From positions 62,001 through 126,000 of the forward strand of contig JADKJW010000011.1 in assembly GCA_016720835.1 (NCBI GenBank): a stretch of DNA of 64,000 nt, given 5' to 3'. A model generated the notes under the pieces. It saw nothing but the letters and a program-made list of their open reading frames with translations. It was not told where the DNA came from and made no database searches. Shown here in pieces: positions 21,583 to 30,231 of the stretch. Positions within the stretch are counted from its first letter, which is position 1; each line of letters begins with the position of its first letter. Source of the stretch: Ignavibacteria bacterium. GTDB taxonomy: Bacteria; Bacteroidota; Ignavibacteria; SZUA-365. Made by a program: the position numbers and the translations under genes.

Positions 21583-22431
21583 TTACATGTAGGATTTCTT
21601 GATCTCGAGTTCCTGATGCAGGCCGTCGAGGTCGTTTGATGTCTGCACCGATACCGTGATCACTCCGTTGCGTCGTGTGGTCGTCTCGACCTTCGGGGTG
21701 ACGGCCGCGGTGATGGGATTGCGCCAGTTTTCCTGGCCTGCGACCGGGATGGACTGGGACGGTCCGTCGATCTTTTCCTTCGCAAAGGCGATTTGATCGC
21801 GCAGACGGAGGATGGCGGTTTCCTTCTTCTCGGCGAGCACGCGATGCAGGATCTTTGCGGTCACGACCCGGCTCTCGAGCTGTTTGCGCACCGCGTCGAG
21901 TTTCACACCGGCCACAGAGCGCTTCGCGCCCAATTTCTCCTGGAAATCGCGCATGCAGGCTTCATATCCCTGCTGAACGCGGCTCAACTCGAGGCGTGAA
22001 TGCCAGTACAGTTCCGGATCCGTCGAGAGGAGAAAGTAGTACGGGACCGCGATCTTGAAATCGCGTGGCAATCCGTCAACCGTCGCGTATCCGGCAGGAA
22101 AGTGCGACTGCAAGGCGCTTTTCAAGGCGGCCTCATCGAACTGGACCTCGCCTGACGACACCGTGATTTCCGCAAGTTGCACTTCGCCACTGGCGGAAAC
22201 GTACAGATCGAGTTCCAGCGCACCCTCCAGACCGTTCTGCTTCAATTCCGAGGGATACTCCGGAATCTGGTAGTCCGGCGGAACCGGCGAAGTGAAGTGG
22301 ACGGTCTCGGTGGACTTCGGCAGCGAGAACGTTGCCGGAAGCGCGCCGCGTTTTACGGGAGAACCTGTCTGCGCGACAGCCGGGAGGATCACGGCACACG
22401 CAAGGAGAGCGATGCAGAAGATACGCTTCAT
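21583..22431 (-). CDS. TonB C-terminal-domain-like secreted protein
   Basis: 282 aa. Signal peptide MKRIFCIALLACAVILPAVA then QTG. Residues of about 55-135 match a TonB/TonB-like C-terminal fold: PDYQIPEYPSELKQNGLEGA, a LDLYVSASGEVQLAEITVSSG strand pair, FDEAALKSALQSHFPAG. The rest is charged, helical, with VAKILHRVLAEKKETAILR-like heptads. Unlike true TonB there is no long membrane anchor plus Pro-rich spacer. It could be a periplasmic energy-transducer-related or biogenesis protein. Expressed from its own promoter on the minus strand; the terminator at 21539-21566 ends it. Confidence 0.8.
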   Translation of the reverse strand: MKRIFCIALLACAVILPAVAQTGSPVKRGALPATFSLPKSTETVHFTSPVPPDYQIPEYPSELKQNGLEGALELDLYVSASGEVQLAEITVSSGEVQFDEAALKSALQSHFPAGYATVDGLPRDFKIAVPYYFLLSTDPELYWHSRLELSRVQQGYEACMRDFQEKLGAKRSVAGVKLDAVRKQLESRVVTAKILHRVLAEKKETAILRLRDQIAFAKEKIDGPSQSIPVAGQENWRNPITAAVTPKVETTTRRNGVITVSVQTSNDLDGLHQELEIKKSYM

Positions 22432-22574
22432 GGAGACGAGTATGTGAGAAATTGGTGAGGGCGGAATGAGCTACAAGTCACGCAATATTTCCAAGATCGA
22501 AAAAAGATGCAAGAGCCAATTATTCACACCCCCTGGCATTCTTCATGAGGAGAATTCGCTAAGAATCTGATAAA

Positions 22575-23750
22575 TCATCTCGGAATCAACGAAAAATAGA
22601 GCTTCAGGATTCGCTCGAATTCGACTTCCCAGTTGAATATTTCCCGGGATATGCGGATTGCGCGATTGCTTATCAACTTTCGAGTATCTTCATCGAGGAG
22701 CCGGCTGAGACCCTGAGCGATGTCGGCGGGGGATTCAGGATCGACGCAGATGCCGAGCTGAAATCCGTCAACAACAGCCTCGAGACCGGGGAACGCGCTC
22801 GTCACCACGGGGAGTCCGGCATGCAGGTATTCGTACAGCTTGTTCGGCGCGCAGTAGAAATTATTGCGGCAGTCGTTCGTGTACAACAGGACGCCGATAT
22901 CCGCGGAACGGGTGTATGCGGCGAGACGATCGTACGGGACGAAGGGGTGGAAGAATACCCGACGCTGCAGCCCGAGCGATTGACGCAGCGCTTCCAGCGC
23001 ATCCTGCTGCTCGGCGCTGCCCCGACCCATGATCACAAGTGCCACTGTCGCGGGAAGCAACTCCATGGCGGCAATCAGATGATGGAGGCGGCGGCTCGGG
23101 TCGAAAATACCCTGATAGAGGACGATAATTTCCGGTGTAAACCCTTGTTGAGCCAGGGAGTCGCGCAGAAGAGTTGTTGCGGGAAGCGGAGTGAAGAGGG
23201 GACAGTTTGCGGCGACAACCGGCAGTGCCGGCGCTCCATACTCTTCCATGTAAATGCGCGCGCGGTTCGGTTCGGGGGCGATCATGGCATCCACGCGCGG
23301 GCAGAAAAAGCGATCCACACGGGCCCAAAGCGCGGGGAAAGGAGCGCTCATGCCGTTCGTCTCACTCCACAATTCATGCGCGTTGTACACGACCGGACGG
23401 CGCCGGAGCCGCGCGGCAACGTATGCGGGGAGCACGGCCGGGAGGTCATGCGCGACGAGGATGTCGCAGTCCTGCTTCACGGCGAAGATGAAGGCGCGGA
23501 AGACGTATTCCACGAAGCGCAGGAGTTTCGCGACGCGGCTCTGCCGCGTGGTGACGCGACGGAGACCCAGTGAAACGCGGTGAAATGTCACACCCGGGAG
23601 GTCCGGCGGGGGAGCTGATTGCTCGTCATGATTTGTCACTTCGTACACCGTGGCGGCCTCTCCGCGCGCGGAGAGCTGCACAAGCTCGTTGTACAGCGGC
23701 GGGAGCTTGTGGACGGTATTGAACAGAATATGACAGGTGGTGATGGGCAT
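22575..23750 (-). CDS. Glycosyltransferase family 4-like enzyme
   Basis: 391 aa. Two Rossmann-like halves: N-terminal acceptor half with CDILVAHDLPAVLPAYVAA and VVYNAHELWSE; C-terminal GT-B half with VLYQGIFDPSRRLHHLIAAM, MGRGSAEQQDAL, and the donor-site region SADIGVLLYTN, PNKLYEYLHAGLPVVTSAFPG. These are the marks of a retaining GT4 using a nucleotide sugar; the sugar and acceptor cannot be told. The 3' end has lower GC than the rest. It is divergent from the PNGase F-like gene. Confidence 0.88.
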   Translation of the reverse strand: MPITTCHILFNTVHKLPPLYNELVQLSARGEAATVYEVTNHDEQSAPPPDLPGVTFHRVSLGLRRVTTRQSRVAKLLRFVEYVFRAFIFAVKQDCDILVAHDLPAVLPAYVAARLRRRPVVYNAHELWSETNGMSAPFPALWARVDRFFCPRVDAMIAPEPNRARIYMEEYGAPALPVVAANCPLFTPLPATTLLRDSLAQQGFTPEIIVLYQGIFDPSRRLHHLIAAMELLPATVALVIMGRGSAEQQDALEALRQSLGLQRRVFFHPFVPYDRLAAYTRSADIGVLLYTNDCRNNFYCAPNKLYEYLHAGLPVVTSAFPGLEAVVDGFQLGICVDPESPADIAQGLSRLLDEDTRKLISNRAIRISREIFNWEVEFERILKLYFSLIPR

Positions 23751-23945
23751 CGCGGCGGTGAAGCTGCTCGCAATGTAGCGTGTTCGGCGGCGTTTTCCAT
23801 CGTGTGTGCAGCGTGGCGCGGGCAGGAAGGAGTCGGGCTGCGTCCTGAACGCGGGTGCGCAGGTTCAATTGACGCCCCGATTCCGTATTTTCTCGCTGAC
23901 TCGGATCGCCAGGTTCGAGGCGCCACTGTATCACACATTTTCCGG

Positions 23946-26900
23946 ATGCATGATATGCGATACCGTTCGTTTCCGTTCCTCTTTGCCGTGCTCTACGCGA
24001 TGGGCTCTTCCGGCGTCGTCGCGGGGCCGGGCGACACGACCGTGGTGCAGACGTTCACGTTCGATCAGCGCGCACCGTACGATGCCCGTTTCCTGTTCCC
24101 TCCCGCATCGAAGCGCTTCGAAAAAATCCTGATGTACTACAAGCTCAAGTGCAATCCCGCGCAGACACCCGCATGCGGCGAGTGGGATTACCTGACGTAC
24201 ACGCACGCGTATCAGAACACCGGACGCATGGATTCCGCGCTGCTTTCGCACCCGAATTTCCTCGTCAACGGCGCGCCGCGGGACACCCTCCAATATATGC
24301 GCACAGCGTCGTTCAGATATGCGCCGTACTTCGAGCGGTATGTGACCCGCATCGATTCCGCGGGAACGATCACCCGGCACACTCCGGGCGCCGGCGCGAC
24401 GCGCATCACTCTTGCCGCAGCAAACAGCGAGATGGGCGGACGCATCCGGCTGATGATACGAGCGAGCGAGATCCCCGCGCTCAGGGATTCGATCAACGGT
24501 CTCGTACTGGAAGTTCCGGTTGCGGGAGGAACGCTGAAAAATCTCACCATGCGGATGAAAAACCTCGCGCGTATCGCGGATACGGATACGCTGTCGCTCG
24601 CCGCGGCGGGCTTCGAGAGCGCGCCGGTGCTGTATCGGCGGACCACCTCCTTCGCCTCGGCCGGAGAGCTTCGCATCCCGTTTCACGGATCCTTCAAATA
24701 CGACGGAGGCCACCTCGTCATCGAGTTGTCCTGGGACGGAAACGCGGGGCCGGAGACGGTGATCAGCGCGGATGTGCTCGACTGGAATGCCGCACTGACG
24801 GCAATCGCGACGGACGACGCGCTCTCGTTCGCGCCGGTGAGTTACGTGGATGTGCCCGTGACGCCGTTCGCGCGCATCGACACCGCGGTGACGGTCGCCT
24901 TGTGGCAATTCGGCGATCCGCTCAACCAGCCCCGCGCCTCGAGCATTTTCGAAGCCAACGACGCGAAGGGCGCCCGGGTGCTCAATGCGCATCTGCCCTG
25001 GAGCGACGGCACCGTGTACTGGGATGCGGGCGCCGGCGGCTACGATCGGATTCAAAAGGCCGCGCCGGCCGACAACTACAAGGGCCGCTGGAATCACTGG
25101 GCCTTCACAAAGAACAGCAGCACGGGCGAGATGAAGGTGTATCTCAACGGCGTGCTGTGGCATTCCGGGACTGCCAAGACGAAAGCCATGAGAGGCATTG
25201 CCACGTTCCGCATCGGGACGAACGGGGCCGCGTCCGGAAACTGGTATGCCGGAATGGTCGACGACTTCGCCGTCTGGAACGTCGCGCTCGACGAGAGCGC
25301 CATCCGCGCAGCAATGGCGCGCACGCCGGATGCGTCCCATCCCTACGCCTCGAATCTTGTCGCGGGATTTCCCTTCGAGGAAGGTGCGGGCACGGTCGCG
25401 CGGAACACCGCGAACGGTGAAGGCGCCCGTATCGTCGGCGTCGCGTCGCGGGTGTCCGCATCCGGCGAGCGCGTGAAGAACTTCGCGGGCAGCACGCTCC
25501 GTCCCCTCGTGGCCTTGGAAACAGGGGCGTTCACGACGCGCATCGATTCGCTGTTCGTGTTGGATTCCGTGCAGACGACGCCGATGCTGATCGCGCTGTT
25601 CAGCGACACGCTGCATCCGGCCGTCGCGACGGACACGCTGTTCCGCTGGCCGGTCATGCCGCGTCTGACCTACGATGCAGCCGGACGGCTGATCGATTCC
25701 ACGATGCCTCCGCCGGACTCGACGCTGATACGGGTAAACCGCTCGTATTACGGGACACCATTCGAGGTCGTCAATCGATTCGAAATCGGCCGGTTCATCA
25801 CGCCGTACGGCAACAACCTCGACATGGGCGCGGGGTGGACCTGGGTGTACGATGTGACGGATTTCCGTCCCGTGCTCACGGATTCCGTGCGGTTGACCGC
25901 GGGCAACTGGCAGGAACTTCTCGACATGAAATTCGTGATGATCGAAGGCACGCCGGCGCGCGACGTGGTGAAGGTGCAGAACATGTGGAACGGCGACTGG
26001 GCTCTGAACGCGTTCGCAACGAAAGTTCCGCCGAAGACCGTGGACCTCGATCCCGCCGCCAAAGCCTGGCGCCTCAAGGTCACGACCACGGGACATCAGT
26101 TCAGCAACGCGACAAACTGCGCGGAGTTCTGTCCGAAGCTGCACAGCGTGGACGTGGGCGGTGTGCGGCGCTTCTCGTGGCAGATCGTTCAGGAGTGCGC
26201 GATGAATCCGCTGTATCCGCAGGGCGGCACATGGATCTACGACCGCGCGGGCTGGTGTCCGGGCATGCCGGCCGCCACGAAGGATCTCGAACTCACCCCG
26301 TTCGTCTCGGGATCGCAGGCGACCATCGATTACAACGCCGAGTACGATGAATTCGGGAACTACGTCGTCGAAACACAGCTGATTTCCTACGGCGCGCCCA
26401 ATTTCTCGCTCGACGCCGCGATCGTCGACATCATTGCGCCAAATTCCTACGAGATGCACAAGCGCTTCAATCCCACCTGCTCGCGTCCGAGGATCACCAT
26501 CCGGAACAACGGATCCACGCCGTTGACCAGTCTCGATATCACGTACGGACCCCGCGGCGGCAACTCGAAGACGCACCGTTGGACCGGCTCGCTCGCCTTC
26601 CTCGCCGAACAGACCATCGATCTTCCCGCGTTTCCCTGGGGATCGTGGACGGGCCCGAATATCTTTGACGTGCGGCTCGCCAATCCGAACGGCGGCAGCG
26701 ACGAGTATGCCGTCAACGACGCAATGAACACGCAGTTCCAGAGCGTGCCGGTGCACAAGGGGACGCTCGTCGTCAACTTCAAGACAAACAATGCCGCCTC
26801 CGAGAACTGGTACGAAATTCTCGACGCGGACGGCAATCAGGTCCGCATGAAGAGCAATTTCGCGAACAACACGATCAACAAGGATACGTTGCTTCTTCCG

Positions 26901-27359
26901 CCGGGCTGTTACGATTTCATTCTGCACGACGCGGGCGACGACGGAATCTCGTTCTGGGCCAACAACGACGGCTCCGGGTATCTGAACTTCCGCATTGTGG
27001 GAGGCACGCTGTGGCAATCGCTGATGCCCGATTTCGGCAAGGAGATCCGCTATTCCTTCCGTATCGAGCAGGCGACGTCCGTGCAACCCCTCGCATCGCC
27101 CGAAGACTTCGACGTCTATCCCAATCCATCGCAGGGTACGATTTCCGTGACGGTGGACCTGGAAACGCCCGCGCCGCTGTATATCGAATTGCGCGACATG
27201 CTCGGTCGCGCGGTACGGTCGCAGAACGTCGAGGAAGGCACGGCGGGACAGCGCACGATCGCATTCCCTGTCGACGGCGTTGCACCCGGTTCGTATCTGC
27301 TCACCGTGTTCCGGAACGGACAGCGGCTGCACACCGTGAATCTGCGCATCGTCCGCTGA
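23946..27359 (+). CDS. PNGase F-like glycosidase with inserted LamG-like domain and T9SS sorting domain
   Basis: 1137 aa from the ATG at 23946 (an alternative in-frame ATG is at 23955), opening a signal peptide (RYRSFPFLFAVLYAMGSS). The N-terminal PNGase F-type domain has QTFTFDQRAPYD and LKCNPAQTPACGEWDYLTY. A LamG/concanavalin-like domain (about 300-430; RWNHWAFTK, MKVYLNGVLWHSG, GMVDDFAVWN) is inserted. The second PNGase F domain has IGRFITPYGNNLD, GWTWVYDVTDF and SWQIVQECAMNP. Related enzymes cleave N-glycans from Asn. The C-terminal part has a T9SS domain (EDFDVYPNPSQGTISV, IELRDMLGRAVRS). Catalytic residues were not verified. A strong terminator follows. Confidence 0.88.
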   Translation: MHDMRYRSFPFLFAVLYAMGSSGVVAGPGDTTVVQTFTFDQRAPYDARFLFPPASKRFEKILMYYKLKCNPAQTPACGEWDYLTYTHAYQNTGRMDSALLSHPNFLVNGAPRDTLQYMRTASFRYAPYFERYVTRIDSAGTITRHTPGAGATRITLAAANSEMGGRIRLMIRASEIPALRDSINGLVLEVPVAGGTLKNLTMRMKNLARIADTDTLSLAAAGFESAPVLYRRTTSFASAGELRIPFHGSFKYDGGHLVIELSWDGNAGPETVISADVLDWNAALTAIATDDALSFAPVSYVDVPVTPFARIDTAVTVALWQFGDPLNQPRASSIFEANDAKGARVLNAHLPWSDGTVYWDAGAGGYDRIQKAAPADNYKGRWNHWAFTKNSSTGEMKVYLNGVLWHSGTAKTKAMRGIATFRIGTNGAASGNWYAGMVDDFAVWNVALDESAIRAAMARTPDASHPYASNLVAGFPFEEGAGTVARNTANGEGARIVGVASRVSASGERVKNFAGSTLRPLVALETGAFTTRIDSLFVLDSVQTTPMLIALFSDTLHPAVATDTLFRWPVMPRLTYDAAGRLIDSTMPPPDSTLIRVNRSYYGTPFEVVNRFEIGRFITPYGNNLDMGAGWTWVYDVTDFRPVLTDSVRLTAGNWQELLDMKFVMIEGTPARDVVKVQNMWNGDWALNAFATKVPPKTVDLDPAAKAWRLKVTTTGHQFSNATNCAEFCPKLHSVDVGGVRRFSWQIVQECAMNPLYPQGGTWIYDRAGWCPGMPAATKDLELTPFVSGSQATIDYNAEYDEFGNYVVETQLISYGAPNFSLDAAIVDIIAPNSYEMHKRFNPTCSRPRITIRNNGSTPLTSLDITYGPRGGNSKTHRWTGSLAFLAEQTIDLPAFPWGSWTGPNIFDVRLANPNGGSDEYAVNDAMNTQFQSVPVHKGTLVVNFKTNNAASENWYEILDADGNQVRMKSNFANNTINKDTLLLPPGCYDFILHDAGDDGISFWANNDGSGYLNFRIVGGTLWQSLMPDFGKEIRYSFRIEQATSVQPLASPEDFDVYPNPSQGTISVTVDLETPAPLYIELRDMLGRAVRSQNVEEGTAGQRTIAFPVDGVAPGSYLLTVFRNGQRLHTVNLRIVR

Positions 27360-27384
27360 CGACGAGACGCGGCAAGATTTTTCC

Positions 27385-27418
27385 TGTTCCCGGGCCCGCG
27401 CCCGGGAACATTTTTTTT
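27385..27418 (+). terminator. Terminator of the PNGase F-like gene
   Basis: Perfect 10-bp stem TGTTCCCGGG / CCCGGGAACA with loop CCCGCG, followed by eight T. Confidence 0.95.
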
Positions 27419-27608
27419 GCTCGCGCATATAACCTGTTGACCGCCCCGTGCGGTCGAAAGATCAAGCACACGGCAGCGCGCGAGCGCCGACCGAGGGAGA
27501 AAACCACGCGCGACGTGAGGGCCGCTTCCGTACGATGCAGTACGTGCCCCATTCCCACCTCCACCCCCCAATGGACTGTGCGGAAGCGGCCCCCACGAAA
27601 TTGTCCGC

Positions 27609-28403
27609 ATGACGATGTTCGCAGAAACCCCCGCACCCATGAACAAGGCATCCGCGTCCGAACCTCACACGCCGTCGGCGCTGCGCGCGCTCGGCGCGCG
27701 CGTCGGTGCAGCCGCGCGGCCCTGGCTCGACGTGCTGTACCCGCCCGGCTGCGCGCGCTGCGGCGACCGCATCCGCGCGGAGGACGTGCTCTGTCCGCCG
27801 TGCATGGCCGACATGGTGCCGTATCCCGTGACCGCGCAATCGTCGGAGGAACATCTCGCCGCGCTGCGCTTTCGCGCGGCCGCCACGATGATGTCGGTCG
27901 GCTTCGAATTTGAAATCGACGGCAGCGTGTCCGCCTGCATTCACACGATGAAATACCGCGGCATGCACCGCGTCGCGCGCTGGCTGGGCCGCCTGATCGG
28001 GGAACAGCTCGCGGGGAGCGACGTGCTGCGCGGAGCGCCGGCGCTGGTCCCCGTGCCGCTGCATGCCGTCAAACGCATCGAGCGCGGCTTCAACCAGGCT
28101 GAAGAGATCTGCCACGGCATCGCGCGGGAGACCGGGCTTCCGGTCGTGGCGGATGCGGTACGCCGTGTGCGCTACACCCAATCGCAGGCCGCCATGAAAC
28201 TGCACGTGGAAGAGCGCAAGACCAACGTCAGCAATGCGTTCACGATCAATCCGCGCTACATCGATGTGGTGCGCGATCGCCCGGTCCTGCTGGTCGACGA
28301 TTTGATCACGACGGGAGCGACCATGAGCGAATGCGCATCGGCATTGCGCGAACAGGGGGTGCGCGATGTCCGCTACGCGGCGGTTGCGCGTCCGCCGGGA
28401 TAG
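27609..28403 (+). CDS. comF: ComF-family phosphoribosyltransferase-like protein
   Basis: 264 aa. Layout of the ComF family: a short zinc-finger-like segment (LYPPGCARCGDRI then VLCPPCMADM, four Cys) and a C-terminal type I PRTase fold with VPVPLHAVKRIERGFNQAEE, RVRYTQSQAAMK and the PRPP-binding motif PVLLVDDLITTGATMSE. ComF relatives take part in DNA uptake in competent species, but many bacteria keep the gene without natural competence. An ATG three codons downstream of the first is also possible. Free-standing, with a terminator upstream. Confidence 0.9.
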   Translation: MTMFAETPAPMNKASASEPHTPSALRALGARVGAAARPWLDVLYPPGCARCGDRIRAEDVLCPPCMADMVPYPVTAQSSEEHLAALRFRAAATMMSVGFEFEIDGSVSACIHTMKYRGMHRVARWLGRLIGEQLAGSDVLRGAPALVPVPLHAVKRIERGFNQAEEICHGIARETGLPVVADAVRRVRYTQSQAAMKLHVEERKTNVSNAFTINPRYIDVVRDRPVLLVDDLITTGATMSECASALREQGVRDVRYAAVARPPG

Positions 28404-28437
28404 CGCGGCGGTCGCTATTTCGCCGCAGCGTGCAGTT

Positions 28438-29232
28438 TTACCAGGATTTCCAGAGCGCGTGGCCGCTGTCCCATCGGCGCTGCAATTCGAGCAGATCCTT
28501 CGGTGTGTCGACGCAGTGCCAGAATCCGTCGTGTTCCAGGCACCCGAGCCGTCCCTCCGCCGCGAGCGGCATCAGCACATCCATTTCCAGCCTGTCGTCG
28601 TCCCCTCCGATGCGATCGAGAATGCTTTTGTGAAAGGCGAAGAATCCGCCGTTGATGCGCACGGACCGGGTCGGCTTTTCCTCGAAGCGGGTGACGATGC
28701 CGTTTTGCGCCTCGACAATGCCGAAGCGGATGGGCGTGAACACCGAGAGCATGGTTGCCGGCAGTCCGCTGGAGAGATGCTGCCGGACGAGCTGCGCGAT
28801 GTTCACATCCGCGACGCCGTCGGTGTAGGTTGCGAGAAAATGGTCGCCGCGAATATGATCCGCCGCGCGCTTGATGCGGCCGCCGGTCTGCGTGTCCTCT
28901 CCCGTCTGAAGGAAGGTGAGGGACCACGCGCGCTCGTCGTCAGGAAGCTGAGAGTGGGTGACGCGGTCCGGCGGATCGAAGGTCATCGTGGAATCGCACG
29001 AACTGCGCAGATAGCGCTCGAAGTACTCGACGATTTCTTCGCCGCGGTGGCCGAGCGTCAGAACGAAATCGCGATAGCCGAACTGCGAGTAGATCTTCAT
29101 CACGTGCCAGATGATCGGTCTTCCGCCGATACGGACAAGGGATTTCGGCGGTCCGCCCCCATCGGCCCGCATGCGCAGTCCTTTTCCTCCGCAGAGAAGA
29201 ACGATCGTCTGTGGCGCAACAGTCAACGGCAT
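28438..29232 (-). CDS. rfbF: Glucose-1-phosphate cytidylyltransferase-like sugar nucleotidyltransferase
   Basis: 264 aa. N-terminal nucleotidyltransferase motif TIVLLCGGKGLRMR then PPKSLVRIGGRPIIWHVMKIYSQFGYRDF; this wording (WHVMKIYSQFG, DFVLTLGHRGE) is close to RfbF, which makes CDP-glucose from CTP and glucose-1-phosphate. Other supporting pieces: TYTDGVADVNI with the metal-binding Asp, RINGGFFAFHKSIL, and CVDTPKDLLELQRRW. No dehydratase (rfbG) is in the window, so the pathway end-product is open. It is followed closely by the Usp gene on the same strand (4 bp gap), and both may share an upstream promoter. Confidence 0.85.
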   Translation of the reverse strand: MPLTVAPQTIVLLCGGKGLRMRADGGGPPKSLVRIGGRPIIWHVMKIYSQFGYRDFVLTLGHRGEEIVEYFERYLRSSCDSTMTFDPPDRVTHSQLPDDERAWSLTFLQTGEDTQTGGRIKRAADHIRGDHFLATYTDGVADVNIAQLVRQHLSSGLPATMLSVFTPIRFGIVEAQNGIVTRFEEKPTRSVRINGGFFAFHKSILDRIGGDDDRLEMDVLMPLAAEGRLGCLEHDGFWHCVDTPKDLLELQRRWDSGHALWKSW

Positions 29233-29236
29233 GCTC

Positions 29237-30073
29237 CTAATGATAGACGAACACCGGAATCGATCCGTCCTTGATGACGGCTTCCGTGACGCTGCCGAAC
29301 AGGCGCTCCGCGATGCCCCGGTAATACGGCGCGCCGAGGATGACCAGCGAGGGCATCAGTTCCTTCGCCGTCGAAATGATGATTTCCGTCGGCGTCCCTC
29401 GGCAGACAAGGATGTCGGAGGTGATGCCGTGCGCGCGGAGGTAGATGTCGGCTTTCTCGAGGTGAAACTTGTTCCGCTCGAAATCCCTGCTGACACACAG
29501 CAGGCTGACACGGATATCCTCGGGAAGTTCCGGCGTCGCAGCCACATACGCGTGCAGCGCGCGGGCGGCGCCGGGCGAGCCGTCGTAGGCGATGATCACG
29601 TGCTGAGGCAATTCCAGATTGGATGGCACCGCGAGCACCGGACAGACGGGATGTTGAAAGAGTTGCCTCAGCGTGTCGTCCGCTTGCCCGGTGGCGGGGA
29701 ACGAGAAAAAGGTTCGCAATCCGGTGATGATCAGATCGGCGGTCTTGCCTTCTTCCAGCAGTCCCTCCGCGGCGGATCCCGAGTGGATGATGTCTTCGCA
29801 TGCGACGGAATGTTGGGTGCACACATCGCGGAATGCGGCAATCAATTCCTCCGCGCGCCGCTTCGCGTCGTTCAGCATCTTCGATGCGGCATCCTGGGAC
29901 AACTGCAGCGACCCGGGATACGCCCCGACTTCGATCTGCTCGATGCTCGGTCTGTCAACAACGCCGACGCCGATCAGCGTCGACCCGTATCGCTTCGCCC
30001 TGCGCAGCGCCATGTTCAGCGCACTCTCCGCATGGGGGGATCCATCCAGTCCAATGACGATGCGCATGCTCAT
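29237..30073 (-). CDS. Universal stress protein, tandem Usp domains
   Basis: 278 aa. Start at the ATG complementary to 30071-30073, preceded by GGAAGG at proper spacing. Two Usp-like Rossmann domains: the first begins MSMRIVIGLDGSPHAE, the second HVIIAYDGSPGAARAL; ADLIITGLRT and LVILGAPYYRGIAERLFGSV carry the domain ends. The second has a GxxRGIxERxFGSVTE form close to the ATP-binding consensus. Function (stress survival, ATP/AMP sensing) is inferred from the family. It is 5' of the rfbF-like gene in the same direction. Confidence 0.9.
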   Translation of the reverse strand: MSMRIVIGLDGSPHAESALNMALRRAKRYGSTLIGVGVVDRPSIEQIEVGAYPGSLQLSQDAASKMLNDAKRRAEELIAAFRDVCTQHSVACEDIIHSGSAAEGLLEEGKTADLIITGLRTFFSFPATGQADDTLRQLFQHPVCPVLAVPSNLELPQHVIIAYDGSPGAARALHAYVAATPELPEDIRVSLLCVSRDFERNKFHLEKADIYLRAHGITSDILVCRGTPTEIIISTAKELMPSLVILGAPYYRGIAERLFGSVTEAVIKDGSIPVFVYH

Positions 30074-30231
30074 GAGACGGCCTTCCAATCAAAGGAATAA
30101 AGACAACAGTGTATGAAAAACGGCGACGCGCGGGTGCGCAACGCAGCCCGCATGAAGGGGGGCTGCACAGTGATCACGGCGATGATGAGCAATGATGAAA
30201 GGTACGAAAAAGCGCAGTGACATGCGCAAGT

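Noticed and set aside
23931..27428. 1165-aa minus-strand ORF opposite the PNGase F-like gene
   Set aside because: Shadow frame; no domains and Arg/His-rich composition.
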